This document shows, in pieces, positions 30,720-43,962 of a stretch of 64,000 nucleotides of DNA; the first letter of the stretch is position 1, and every line of letters starts with the position of its first letter. A program made the position numbers and the translations under genes. The stretch comes from Phytophthora colocasiae (lineage: Eukaryota; Oomycota; Peronosporomycetes; Peronosporales; Peronosporaceae). Location: positions 1,054,001 to 1,118,000 of the forward strand of contig JAGKQI010000064.1 of NCBI GenBank assembly GCA_018806915.1. Reading direction: 5' to 3'. The notes under the pieces are model-generated. The model did no database searches. It was not told the origin of the DNA and worked only from the letters and a program-made list of their open reading frames with translations.

Positions 30720-30926
30720 GTGGACTACTTGGTTCTTGTAAAGAACCGAAGGCTAGCGCGCAAGCGAGACTCTACGAGTAGCATCCGCCGGTGCTACACG
30801 TGTGGCAGTCCCACACATCTGAGGCCCAACTGCCCTCTGCGCAAAGATCGCGCCGGCCAGAATGGCCGCAACCATGCCGCGAGTCCCGCTTCAAGCTCTG
30901 CCCAGGGAAACGGCGACTCCCAGTAG
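30720..30926 (+). pseudogene. CCHC zinc-knuckle fragment of a retroelement
   Basis: Contains RRCYTCGSPTHLRPNCPLRK, a CX2CX4HX4C knuckle typical of gag or LINE ORF1 proteins, followed by a Ser/Ala/Asn-rich tail and a stop at 30924-30926. Both ends are otherwise lost. Confidence 0.55.
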
Positions 30927-30952
30927 ACGCGGGGCGGTCTACTGGGGAAGGA

Positions 30953-32150
30953 AGGAAGGAAAATTATTTGATTAACTAGATATGTGGACAACTCTTTGGA
31001 CTAACTTCCAACGGTCTCAAGCTAATTCAATAGCTGTAGATACACTGTTCTACCTTGACTGATGGACAACCCAAATTTGGGGCATTCGTTCCGAATGGAG
31101 ATCAATCGGCAGTTCAAAACCTAACTGTTGGATCAGTAACGTGATAGTTTTCCGGTCACAGTTGAGCTCATCCGCATGCTGGTAAATAAACTGATAATGC
31201 ATCCTGTATGACGACTGGATATTCGCCACATTTGGCAGTAGTGCCTTTGTTTTTCGAAAGTGTATGTCATTCCGAAGTCTCCATGTTGCATGAAAGGATT
31301 CGGCAATCTGAACTCCCCATGGGAGTAATATCTCTTGTTGATACTTCCTCCAATTTTTGCAAGGGTTCTGCGGCTTCGGGAAGAGCAATACTTTCCAAGT
31401 CAATTCAGCTGTAAAGAATCGTGACCAGAATGACCATAGCTGGCGCCAGAGCGGTTGTAAAGCAGGGCACAAGAAAAAGCAATGTTCCGTCGTCTCTAAT
31501 GCTTGCCACGTTTGTCGAACGCACTGCTGAATTGTTGGATTCAGCGATATCAGGAAGTAGAACCGTAAAACCCACGGTTAAATTCTCAAAGAAAAACCGT
31601 AGCATCACGTCATGAACCACTGGTAACATGTAGCTCCGCAGCATCAGCAAACTTGCCAGTTCCTGGTGTATCCGACGGGGAGGCATCCAAGATCTTCCAT
31701 CGGGTGGTGATTGAGCTGAGGTACTTGTTGCAGAAGCTTAGTCCAGTCTTGAGAACGTAGGAAGGGGAAATACCGCGTGTTCGTTGCTACAAATTCTTCG
31801 GTGCCAAATACAGAGGGTACCACTGTGATATCTACTGTTTGCATTCCTCCAGCTTGGGGGTCTGGTATAACATAGTGGAAAACTTGAGAGAGCTGCCGAT
31901 ATAGCTTGAAAATGTCGTGTGGGTTGATTTTGGAACCCAGAAGTGGATGTACTTCAGAGCAGACCATGGTGAAAAAGACCACTGACGTTGGCCAATGACG
32001 ATTCTCATCTAAGAAGTCTGCTAAGCACTTCTTGTTCTTTTCCGCAAGCGAACGACATAGACAGCGAACTTTGGCGTACCCGATCCTATAGGTTTCAGTA
32101 TCAGCTTAGAGTCCCGAACCTGGAAACCTTTTAGCTTGCTCCACCAAATC
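30953..32150 (-). mobile_element. 3' part of a LINE-like retrotransposon, minus orientation
   Basis: Minus-strand frames encode the end of a LINE reverse-transcriptase protein in pieces: a segment at 31644-31982, one at about 31405-31640, and 31050-31472 (MCPALQPLWRQLWSFW... WRLRNDIHFRKTKALLPNV). Across frames one can follow a zf-RVT-like Cys/His region (TTEHCFFLCPAL) and then WRLRND. Several frame changes make it inactive. Its tail (30953-31286) is inverted relative to 30023-30326. Confidence 0.6.
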
Positions 32151-32251
32151 GGACAGCACACCGACCACTGCAACGTCTTAACTCGGGTGCGGTGCTCTTT
32201 CGGCCATTGAATTCTGTTCCATTCCTTTATTATTCGTCGCCATCACAATGG

Positions 32252-33940
32252 TGACATGATGTTAATTCCGATTTTCGAACGACAGGTGGATATTACGTTA
32301 TGATGTGATTGGTTATACTATGAGTTATAAGCGAAAGGGACTTTGGGACGTGGCTGTACCCGTGCGACATCTGTGGAAGATTGTGGATAAACCTTCGCCT
32401 GACTGTAAAGGGGCCCAATGGACCAGAAGTGTACTTCAGAGTGTGCACAACTCTGAAGGTCAACTACACTCTGTCTGGTCACCGGACTTTCCCCGACGAT
32501 GAGTGCCTAAGTTCTGGCGGAAAGTCTCTCAGAAGAACGTATCTCTGAGAGACCTCATCCCGTTACCGTCCAGCGCGACGATGGATGGTTCAAGGATTCA
32601 CAATATATACCCGCAGAGACCAAGTATCGCGCGCCGGACGCCGCGCACCCGCGCAACCCTCAAGATCTTCATGTACGTTGAAGCATTAGTGCTCCGTACT
32701 CTGGTTTCGTATTCAAGATTCTGGTATCTCTAACTCTGAGTGACCAAGACTCTGAAAAACCAAGTGATATCAGACTCTGAAAACCAGGATACCAGACTCT
32801 GAAACCACCGAAGATCCAAGACCATACTGAAACCAAGTGAACCCAAGTTCAAGTCACGCATTCAAGTGATTACTGACCTGCACATCCCCCGTAATGACGT
32901 CTCTACCTGTCAACCCATCGAGATCGGCTGCACAGACTGCATACTGAGACCAAGTCAAAGTACCAGATGTATACAAAGACCAAGAGTACCTGAGATATGA
33001 AGACTGACTGCATAAAGGACGCAAAAGACGACAAGAAGAAGAGAGTTACCAGAGATATATGATAGTTATGAGGAAGATAAACGATAAACAGAGTTCAATT
33101 TGCTTGCTACTGCACAAGTCCGCTTGAGAGGTATTCAAGCCACTGCGTCATCACGTACGTCGTGTGATCTCCACCAAATTCAATCCCCTTAGGTGGAGAT
33201 CAGGTAACGTAGAGACCTGAAAGGACCCGCCTATTCCATATCCTAGTTGGGTCGTTTGTTTTGTCTCTAGCGGTAGCCCATTTCATATTGCTCGTTTGGA
33301 CAGGCTCTGGAAACTAGACAGTCGTTTTCAGAGTGCAAGGTAGACTGTTATATATAGCCGATTGTATTGGTTTTATATTTTCCCTCTATACTAGAGGGTG
33401 GTGCGCGAACGTAAAGGGATACCAGACAGACCAGGTGTCTGGTAGTAAGTCCCTAGTTGACCTGGAGTGTTAGCCCACCGTTCAAGGGCCTAGAAAGAAT
33501 AAGAACGGCTGTATATATTTGTATATTTTCGAACTCTGTATATTGGTTGTTTATCTCTGAAAGTCAGGTATCTCGGTTCTGGATTTGTGATATTCAGACA
33601 CCGATTTCAGACTTTCTCTGGTATATTAACCTCTTTTCGACCGCCGACTTCCTGGAAACCATCTTGGTTCCCAGAGATCCCGACTCCCGAACGCTCCTGG
33701 AAGGATTTCCTGAATACCGACACCAGACTCCAAGGGAACCCCAACTTCTCTTCACAACACATTCTCAGACTCCGGCGAGGGTCATATTTCCGAAGACAAC
33801 GAACCCACGAGGATACCGCAAGGTACCACACGCCAACCTACCGTTGTACGGCTCTGAAAACCCCTTTTCAGTAGTCGTATAACTAGGGTTCACTATACGC
33901 CCCCCTGCTCCGCGACCAAAGTTTCACCGACTTCGCGACA
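32252..33940 (+). repeat. 5' LTR of copy A (1,689 bp)
   Basis: Begins TGACATGATG and ends CGCGACA. Close copies lie at 47718-49408 (plus), 59011-60698 (minus) and, truncated, 49409-50153 (minus). It contains a TATATATA at about 33349 that may be the promoter, and several CTCTGAAAAC words. Confidence 0.9.
33348..33356 (+). promoter_or_regulatory. Possible TATA element in the LTR
   Basis: TTATATATA is followed about 40 bases later by a short palindrome CCCTCTATACTAGAGGG. All complete LTR copies retain it. Its role as core promoter is inferred. Confidence 0.3.
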
Positions 33941-33942
33941 AC

Positions 33943-33960
33943 TGGTGCGCGTGCCCGGAT
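33943..33960 (+). other. Primer-binding site of copy A
   Basis: TGGTGCGCGTGCCCGGAT starts two bases after the 5' LTR. The leading TGG pairs with a tRNA CCA end. The tRNA species was not identified. Confidence 0.75.
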
Positions 33961-34033
33961 TTTTGGAATCGTGATATCATCGGATTTGAGAGTACAAGAA
34001 GAGAAAGTTTCCTGTCAAGCGTCTATATTCAAG

Positions 34034-37000
34034 ATGGCTACGCCAGGATCTACGAGAGGAGGACGCCGTGGTCGTGGTCGGAGCATTCCGACACGTCAAT
34101 CCAAGCGTCTACAAGGTTTGTCGCCTGAGGAGCAACCGGACTTGGATGCTATCCAGAAGGCGGCCCGCGAGAAGAGGAAAGCTGCGCGAGAGAAGAAGGC
34201 AGCTGAGAATGTGAGCGTCCCAGAACCGGCGGTCGAAGACCAGCCTGCTGAGGAACCAGAAGCTCAAGAGACACCTGCTGTCCCTGGTGAACAAGGTTCT
34301 GAAGGCCCGTCAGAAGTCGAAGCTTCTGGTGACGAGGTGACCACTGCCCGCGAGGGTGGTGATGAGGCGTCTGAGGGAGGCGCCGATATGGTTGAGTCCC
34401 CGGAAGTGATCGATCTGTGTTCAGATTCGGCAACTTCCGGCCAGTCCGTGGATGAAGTGAAACCAGAACCCGGACTCTCTGAAGAACGTGTTCCACGGTC
34501 CCCAAAGTCTGAAGACGCACCAATGTCTGATGACATGGCGATCAAGTCTGAAGAGTCTCTGAAGACACCGTCTGATGAGTCTGGGAGGGCTGATTCGCTT
34601 GACGGGGAACGAGCTCTGAGGTATGTGCGTCGTGAGTTCCGCCGTTGGAGAGATATGGACACAGGCAAGGTCATCCCGCCTAGCATCGAATATATGTGGC
34701 CAACGACGAAGCCTAGTGCTGATGCTTTCCAGAAAGCCGCTGCAGCGACCGGCGACTACATCAAATGGCGATGTTCCTCCGTTTTCCCCGAGGATATGTG
34801 GATCTCAGAGTTTCACGCGAGGCGTCATGGTTTTGGTTGGATCCAAGACCTATCTTATGTTGAGATTCCGATGAGCACGTTGACAGCACCGGAGTGTGTG
34901 GCTGTTCTTCAGACAATGTTGTACGAGACAGGTTTCGAATTCCAGAACCTCCTCCCAACCTGGCCCCAGACGCAGGCGTCAGCCGTTGTTGGGTCTCAAG
35001 TACGCAGTGTGGCGTCCGAACTTCAGAGTCGACTAGCAGTGGAATTGGTTGAGTGGGCCACAGTGACCGCCAGGTTACAAGTTTGCCGACTCCCAGAAAG
35101 CATGAAGCAAGAAGACACAACTGGCAAGAACGAAGCAAACAGTGTATTACCTGACGAAGATGCTGACCTACAAGGACAACGGCTGATCATGCGACTCCGG
35201 GTAACCGGACACCGAGTGACGCACAGCTCTGATGGTTCCAGCAGTGACGAGCCGCCGCAGTCCAAGCGCTTACAGCAGAGACCGCCGCGCCCACAAATCC
35301 CGTCGACACCGTCAGCTTTATCGACGCCATCGCTGTCTTCACTGCCGCAGTACGAGAGCCGCTCTGATAACACGCGACCAGAGTCTGAAAATCCAATGTC
35401 CGAAGATCCCAGCATCTCTCAGACTCAGATGTCGGATGTACCAATTCCCAGTGTCATTGGGACCTCGGATGATCAGTCGTCGGGATTCCAGACTTCACGA
35501 GGAAGCTCTACAGACTCGTCCTTGATGTCCATGAGTCGAGGGGCGGCATCACATATGCCGCCGCCCACAGGAAGTCTGGCGTTAATCGCTCAAGGTGCTG
35601 ATGTAGGAGGAACAGTCTCTGAAGGCATGGGGATCCAAGTGACGCGAACGCTGTTACCAGTGAAACCAGAGTCCGAGGATGTCGACATGCCGGAAGAGAG
35701 ACCAGAGGTGCCGGGCGCGGAGTCTGGAAACCAGGTGTCTGTCGGAAGTTCTTCACGGGATTTCAAACAATTGTCTCCGGAGATTCCGCCTGTATCTGCC
35801 TCCACCCGAAGCGAAAGTCACCAGAGCCACCGCCAAAGTGTGAAGAGTGAAGACCTTCCGAGACCACCGTCCCGACGCTTGAGTTCCATTGCGTCGAGTC
35901 GTACGAAGTCTGAAGCTCGAAGCTCTCAGAGATCAGGGCCTGCCCAGATCGAGTTGAACGTCATGAGGCAACAGCAGGAGTGGCAAAGCCGGATGGAGCA
36001 AGCGCAGATGGAGTTCTTGGCCCGAGAACGCTTGGAGACCATGGAACGCGATCGTCGTCGAGAGCAACGTGACTTGGAGGCAAGACGCGAAATTCAGACG
36101 CTCACCGAGCGCTTGTTGAAGTCGGAAAACGCGAGGCTGGAGGCTGAGAGACGTGCCGACGACGCTGAAGAACGCAGAAGTCTGGTATCTGAAAACAACC
36201 TCAGGAATCGCAGCGCGGCAGAGTTGGAAACTCTGAAGACGGAGCTCCAGAACTCTGAAAACCAACGTCTGGAATCAGTGTTTGCTGAACGCTGGCGACA
36301 GAGAGAGGCTGAGACTGAAGCCGAACGTGCGCGTGCGACTGACGAGATGAAACGAGACTGGATTTCTCAAATGGAAGCCTTACAGCAGCGAATGAAAGTC
36401 ATGGAAGCCGAGCGCGACAGGGAGAAAGAAAGTTCTCAGAACATGCAACGGTTTCAAGCCGGTCAGTTGAGAAACCTTCGAGCGACATTATCCCAAGTTC
36501 AAGAAGCGCGAAGGGTCGGTCACCCTGATTCAGCAACTTCAAACCAAGTGTTACAAACAGACAACCCTGAAGTTGCAACTATGTATCCAGTATCAGGGTC
36601 AGAAATCAGAAGTGACGCAAGAAGGGTTGGGGTTGAACCCATGTCACATTCACCGGCTCTCAAGACGGAATCTCGAGAGGTTGCAACCTTCCAGCAAGGC
36701 ACCCCTGCACGAAGCACGGGAACGAAGCGAGTGAAGGCGGAGAGGAATGGCGGCGCTACTACTGCTACGGCCACCCAGGTGACTCAAGCGACATCGGTGA
36801 CAGAGACCAAGGGTGATACTAGACGTGCGCCTACTCCGAGACGAGATTCGCCGCAGAGAACTGAGGCTAGACGGCCTAATGGAGATCGAAGAGCGTCTCG
36901 CAGAGCGAAGCGTCATGATAGAGCACCAGACTCTGGTGGAGACTCTGACGATTCAAGTTCAGACTCTGCGAGCTCGTCATCGGAGAACTCAGAGCCAGGT

Positions 37001-38274
37001 GAAGTGGTGAATCTGACGGCAGCAACTCAAGCACAAGCCGGAACCACACTTGTGACGCTAAGGCCGTTCATGAACTCGAACAACCTTGGGGAATTCGACC
37101 CCAGAGCTACCCTCAGGGAACGTGTCCACTGGTGGGAGCGGTTTACGAATATGGCTTCTCAAGGAGGTTGGTCGACTAAGACGCGCATCCAGGAACTTAA
37201 GTTGAAGCTCCCTGTGTCTGCGCGAGACTGATTTAACCAGCTTCCCAAAAGTGTGTCCCGTGACTGGAAAGAGCTGTCTTCAGAGTTCAAGAAACGTTAT
37301 TGCAAAGCTCGGTCATCGTATTCTGAGAGATACTTCACTATGGCTATGAAAGACTCTGAGACTCCGCTTGAATTTTTCTACCGACTTAATTCTGCCGCTG
37401 GAAAAGCTGACATCGATTTCCGGAAGTCGTCCAAGCGTCTTGAGAAGCATGTACTGCGATTCATCACGAAGCTTAAGGATGCACGCCTGAAAACGTCGCT
37501 GCAAGGTCAGAGATTTCGACGAATTTCAGACTTGGAATATGCGTTGCAGCAAGATGAAGATGTGTGGCGAACTGGTGACCAAGAAATGACCCCTGCCAAG
37601 TCTCGAGACTTCCGGGCTGACAATATTCCGCGAGGACAGTTCAAGCCCAAGCGTGTGCATCGGACTTATGTCGCAAGAGATGTGGATTCTGAAAACTATG
37701 ACTCTGAAAACTCAGAAAATCATAAGGAATCTCTGAAATCCAATCAGGATACCAGAGATCAGACGGGTGATTCCAGACCTCCAAGTGCGACTTCAGAGTC
37801 TACCCGTGATGAAAGTACTGCGCAGGCATCTTCGAACAATTCAAAGGCTCCACCAAGTGCAGATTGGACGCAGACTCTGACGAATGAGGTATATCGAGTG
37901 ATGGATAACATGGGATGGCGTCCGCCGCCCCAGTCCCCGTCTCAGGTCAGGGGTTCCACCAAAGGCGTCATGAGAATAGTGGTTACTGGAACAAGTTCTG
38001 TGAAAAATGTCAACGCTCAGGACACTCAGAAGAAGATTGCTGGAGAGACGTCACGTGTGACCGATGTCAGGAAAAGGGACACCCGAGTCGAATGTGTCGG
38101 ATGCCACCCTGTGAAGTATGTGGAAGAGTACACCCTGGAAAACCCTGTGAAGATTTGACAACTCTGGAAGCACTCAAGCAGCTCGCTCGACAAGGTGCAC
38201 TCAAGGACATGCCGAACCACCTACGGGAGAAACTCCTGAGTGATGAGGCAGACTCTGGGAAGCCGTTAAACTAA
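34034..38274 (+). pseudogene. Oversized gag of copy A, broken
   Basis: The likely start is MATPGSTRGGRRGRGRS at 34034, 93 bases after the LTR; an in-frame Met at 33971 is closer to the primer site and less likely. The protein is unusually large, about 1,400 codons. It has a basic N-terminus, an acidic Ser/Glu-rich part with PEVIDLCSDS (near residue 125, like a SUMO-interacting motif), a long charged coiled coil (roughly 35950-36500), a retrotransposon gag domain (LGEFDPRATLRERVHWWERF... LEFFYRLNSAAGKA) and three zinc knuckles at 37999-38150 (CEKCQRSGHSEEDC, CDRCQEKGHPSRMC, CEVCGRVHPGKPC). A TGA at 37229-37231 interrupts the gag domain. A frame change near 37920-37980 puts the knuckles in another frame. 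The TAA at 38272-38274 may be the natural gag end. Confidence 0.85.
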
Positions 38275-38327
38275 TATGCCCGTCGGATGGGGATCCGAAA
38301 CGCGCCGGGCATGGCGTTACCCCAGAG

Positions 38328-41300
38328 TTGTGTGTTCTAGTGTGTGTAGGACCAGAGCTGAGAAAGATTCACGATAACACTCAACAATGCATGACTACTT
38401 TTGCCCAAGAATCGACCATACCTTCTGGAAACTCAGGGAACGAGTTACCTGAGATCGCCGACGACACCGATCCGACACCAGACGACTCAGTGTCGTTCAG
38501 GTTGAAGGATGGCGAGTGTTATGGCTGGTGGTAAGACAACTATCCTGACCGTTCAAAGAGGGATGTGGTGATGGTGTATGGTGCTGTGAATGACCATCGA
38601 ACCAAGATTCTTCTGGACACTGGTGCGACCATAAATATTCTGAGTTACGACTTTGCGCGTAAGCTCGGACTCAGACTCAAGTCGCACAAGCAGACCAAAG
38701 TGTTGGGGATGGGTGGTGTTCCAACCTATATCGGTGCCAGCGCTGAGATCAAGTTGACACTTGGGCCAAGAGTGGTATATATTGTGGATGTTTGGGTCGC
38801 GAATATCGGTGAAGGAATTGACGTGCTTCTGGGAATGGGTTTTATGTTTGCTGCTGGAGTGAGAATTAGTGCTCGTGAAGGTCTGGTATCGTTACCAGAC
38901 GAGGTAGTGGTGATGATGTGCAATTGGGAACCTGGTGATCACATTGGTCGTAACAGGTCGGTTAGACCATGTGAGGCTGTTCTTCTGAGTCCAGGCGAAG
39001 AATTTGTTGTCCGAATTGACTATGGGCCAACGAACCCCCAAAGGGAAGTCGTGTGGGCCGGACGCGGTGACCGCTGGGTTACCCAGCTGATCTATGCGGC
39101 CGGATCTTGGCCTGTGGCCGTTCGCGTGAACATCTCTGATAAAAACACGTGGGTCAATGAACTTTCTGATGTCGCGAGGATCGTGGAATATGGTTTCTTC
39201 CCAAGGCATGGACGTTTCGTGCGTCCAGGTTCCGCTGCCTATCGTGACTGGGAAGTTCTGATTCTGGAAAGCACCCCGTCACCAGAGACTAAGAAACGTA
39301 TGAAGAGAGAGGCGGAGTTGGAGGCTCTGATGCCGCAGCCCCCGTGTGTAGATCGCCCGGACTACCCATGGCCGACTGAAATACTGCAACGTCCAAGGTT
39401 TGACAACGCTCGAGTGCAGTTCGTGAAACCAGAGTCACCACCGACCGTGAAACGAGTACGCTTCGCCCTGGATGCATTCACCCAGACGGAGGATGGTTGC
39501 TCCGGTGAGTCAACGGGAAGTGCGGACATCAGTACAGATACCAGAGATTTGGAAACATCCTCTGAAAGTACTCCACATACAGACCCTGGTGACTCGTCCG
39601 TTGTTATTGCCGGTGACATCCTTGACTCAAAGCCTGAGTGTCTCTTAGGTGACTCTCAGACCCCTGAGTTACCCGCGGATGATTTCGACCTAATGGATGA
39701 ATCCTAGGATATTCCCATTCAGGGGATGCCTGGAACGCCTGTGGAAAAATTACGAGTGGAATACGAGCGGTGCATGAATGTTTCGAATGAAGAATTGGAC
39801 TTGGAGCCAGGTGTGTATATGCGAGAAGGCACGGAACTCCTCGCTCAATTACGTGACCAACTGGTCATGTTGCCTGAGCTGGAAGAATTGACACCAGAGT
39901 GTGATATCGACAGCGCTGATGTTGGAGAACCAGGAAAGACGACCCCAGAAATGGAGAAGAAACTGCGTGATATTCTGAGGTATCACAGGAAAATATTCCT
40001 GGGGGATGGCAATGCAGCACCCGCACCGGCAAGGGGCGTGGTCTGTGATCTGGATGTGGGAGATGCCAAGCCGGTAGCTCAGCGTCCGAGATCCGTCACC
40101 CCTCATCTCATGCTGAAGGTGTACGAGCTTCTAAAGAAACTCCTAGAAACTGGTTTGATCGAGTACTCTAACTCCCCGTGGGCATCTCCTATTGTGATCG
40201 TTCTCAAGAAGAATGGTATTGACATACGGATGTGCATCGACTATCGCATTGTGAATGGCTTCATCCAACTGTCGCGTTATCCTCTACCTCTTATTGACGA
40301 TCTCTTAATTGGTTTTGAGGCTGCCATGTGGTTCATGAGCCTGGATATGGCTAGCGGTTTCTGGGCGATCAGGATGACGGAGCGCGCACGACTGATATCA
40401 GCTTTCATTTGCTTGTTTGGGCATTTTCAGTGGGTAAGGATGCCGTTTGGTCTGAAGAACGCCCCTCTTGTGTATCGGGCTATGTTAGACAATTGCCTGT
40501 GGGGATTCGTGAGACTGTCACCAGAAGAAGAAGCTGAAGTTGATGCGGAGGTTCTGGAATTTCTGCAACTCCAGCCTCAGGACTCTAAAAAGCATCTTTC
40601 AGACTCTGAGAACCATACTCCGATTTCAGAGATGCCAACCCTCACAAGTCAGATGACCGTCTTTCAGAGGAATATTCCCGTCCCCACATGCATGGGCCCA
40701 GTCCTGGGGAGGAGTTCATACATCGACGACATCGCACATGGAGCACCGACTTGGGACCAATTATGTGACGAGTTGAATGCCCTGCTTTTCAGGCTTCGCT
40801 ATTGGAACATTTCTGTGAGTTTGCCCAAGAGCGAGTTCGGGAAGTTGTCGATACCGTACCTATCCCACGAAATCAGTGCCGAGGGTCTGAGGGCAACACC
40901 TAAGATTGTCAAAGGAGTTGAAGAACTGCCATTTCCGTCTACGTTGAAGGGAGTTCAGAGTTTCATGGGAAGCCTCAACTATTACAACAAGTTTATTGAG
41001 GATTTACCGGTGATCGCTGCTACTCTCTAGACGAGCAGATTCGTGCTGGACGAGACCTGACTCGTGCAAAAGAGGCGTTCGAGATTCTGAAACGCAAGAT
41101 AGTCTCTACTCCACTACTCAGACATCCAGACCGAACCAGACCGTTTGTTGTTATTCCGCACGCGAACCCTTGGGCTGCTTCAGCAGTCTTGGGACAAGAA
41201 TATGAGGGAATAATACACCCAGTCCGGTTTACGGGTCGTGTCCTGAACGATGCCGAACTCAGGTATCATATCGCTGAGAAAGAGGTGATTGCGATCCTCA

Positions 41301-43962
41301 GAGTTTTGGAAAACTTCAGAGCTCTGGTGAAGTCAAGTCCGGTGATTGTGGTCTATACCAGATACTCTGTCCTGAAATGGTTGCTGACATCGAACTCCAC
41401 CGACGGCAGAAACGTCAAGTGGGGTATGAAGTTGTCGCAGTGGAACTTGGAGATCCGCCGGGTACAGCGTGACGAAGATGGACTCCCAGCTATACTCGGT
41501 GCGGGCATTACCCCCAGGGAGCATCTGGACGAAGTCTCTGAAAATCTGATCCCAGTCAAGGGGCGAGTCAAGCCGCCAGTTCCTATCAGTGTGGAAATGC
41601 TGGAAGCAGATTATCAGGGTTATGTTCTGAGTTTTGATGGTGCCGCAAAGACGTCTACTCGTCTGGGAAGCTGTGGGTGTATACTCTGGGAACTCCCGGG
41701 GTGGAGCGTTCTGGAAGCCCGAGGGTTTCCCCTGACGGATGTCACGGTGAATGGCTCGGAATACTGTGGCCTGAATTATGGTCTGAAGATGGCACTCGAC
41801 CACGGAATACAGGAGTTGGTGGTTGTGGGAGATTCGCGCATCGCGATACAACAGGCTCAGGGACTAATCAACTGCAATCAGCCTAACTTGCAACGGAGGT
41901 TGGCCGAATTTGAGTCTCTGAAAACCAAGTTTCGGACTCTGAAGTTGGTGCATGTGAAGCGCGAGTTTAACCAAGCAGCGGATTACCTGACCTCGAAGAC
42001 TTTGACTCTTGGGGAAGCTTGGCGAGTACAAGATGAGGATGAACTTATGCACCTGCGACTGGTATCCAAAGTTCATGAGAGACTGATGAAGCCTTGCTCA
42101 ACCCCGGACATGGAAGCTCAAGAGTCAAAAATATCAGACTCTGAAGAACGTAATGCGTCACCAGAGTCTGAGAATGTTTTTGATCCGGAATCCGCACCCC
42201 TACCTCGATCGGCCAGAGTGTTGATTGCTGTAACCCGTGCCCAAGCTCCGCCTGACGCTAATCTGCCTGAGGGTGATGGCGAACGAGAACCTTTGGGACC
42301 TTTGGAGTTCCAGGCAGAACGCTGGCGACGGATCAAGGCGCATCAGAGTCAGGACCCGTACTTGGTTGAACTCATGAAGTTTCTGAAAGGTGACGTGGGA
42401 GATTTACCACGACCCCGAGTCAGGAAGCTTGCCAGAGTTGCTGAGGATTTCGTTCTGGATTCTAGAGATGTACTATATCGCCTGAGTCGCGCTACTCGAG
42501 AGCGGCCCCGGGACAATGTTGACGAACTCAGACTGGTGGTTCCAGAGACTTGTATCCAGACTTGTTACATTATGCTCATGAAGACTACCAAGGTGGACAT
42601 CAAGGAATCAGGAGAACCTTTGAGAAGTTGAGTTCGGAATTTTACTGGTTGGGTATGTATGCCGATGTGGAGAGATTTGTGAAGGAATGCGTGGACTGCG
42701 CCAGTGGCAAGGGGCGACCCCCAAATCCTGGACCGTCCCCTGGAAATATTGAGCCCAGCCGGCCATTTGAAGTGGTGTCTATGGATTTTGTGACCCACAT
42801 GCCGAAATCAGCACGTGGAAACACATTTCTCTTGCTGTTCCAGGATATGTTTTCGGGATACGTAATGTGCAAGCCAATGAGTGTCACCACTGCTCAGGAT
42901 GTAGCAGAGGCTTATGAGGAACGCGTTTTCAGAAACTTTGGTGCTAGCTCTCTGATTCGTCATGATCAAGATCCTCGCTTTATGAGCGAGGTGTTCAAGT
43001 GTTTCAGGGAACTCTTGAGTAGCAGACAACGAGCTACTCTAGGGTATCGGCCTCAAGCCAACGGCCAGCAAGAGAGATCAGTACAGACTGTGGTGCGCGC
43101 GATTAAGGCATATATCTCTGAAGCTGATCAAAGTGACTGGGATGATCACGCCGAACGTCTGATGTTCGCCCTGAATACGTCATTCGATGCCACCCGTCTG
43201 GAAACGCCTTTCTACCTGGTACATGGTTGAGATGCTCACGGGACGGTGTCCGCTATGCTTGGACCCAAGCCATCGACGACTCAGGAGCGAACTGCGTACG
43301 AATGGAGAAGGAAGATGCAACGAGACTATAGCTATGCTCTGGCATGTGCCGAAGATCTCCAGAAGAAGGCAAAGCGTGACCGGTCTGAAGAACAGACCAG
43401 AAAGTGGAATGAGTTATCAGAGCGTCTGAAGTCAGGTTTCGCTATAGGCGACGCTGTATGGCTCTACATCCCTAAGGTACAAACGGGATTGAGCAGAAAA
43501 CTAGCACACATGTGGCACGGACCCTTCAGGATCGAGGAGATGCTGGACGATTTCAGAATACGACTCAAGGTTGAAGATACCGGCTACCGCGTGAACCCCT
43601 GGGTCCATGTGAGCCGTCTGAAGCCAAGGGCTCTGTTCCCCAGACGACCCACGGTGGAGCTCCAGATTCCAGAAGATGATGATTTTGACGCCGCCCTGTT
43701 ACCAGAAGATAGTTGGGAACCTGATACTGAAAACGGCGAGTATGAAGTGGAGAAGATTCTGGATACCCGTTGGAACAAGCGTACCAGGACGTCCAGACGC
43801 CTACGCGAATATTTGATTAAGTGGAAAGGTTACGATGAAACTGAGTGGTTGCCGTTATCGAAGTTGAATTGTGGAGCATTACTTTACGAATTCAATCAGA
43901 GTGCACGAGCACGAGCCCGTTTTCAGGCGATGCAGGCTGGAGACGATCATCCCAGAGTCTAA
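38328..43962 (+). pseudogene. Protease-pol of copy A, broken
   Basis: Retropepsin with LLDTGATINILS (about 38610-38640), then reverse transcriptase with YIDD, a degenerate RNase H, a second RNase H, an HHCC zinc finger, integrase and a chromodomain (YEVEKILDTRW... YLIKWKGYDETEWLP). Compared with copy B the lesions are: a Trp codon changed to TAG at 39705-39707, a 10-base deletion at about 41029 creating a stop, a one-base deletion at about 42546, and a Trp codon changed to TGA at 43228-43230. A TAA at 38532-38534 also interrupts the linker before the protease. Domain sequences between lesions are well preserved, so inactivation is fairly recent. Confidence 0.9.

Noticed and set aside
32503..32733. 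76-codon frame in the LTR, repeated in other LTR copies
   Set aside because: It is repeated because the LTR is repeated. The variant at 47969-48199 differs in its C-terminal residues, and there is no domain or signal.
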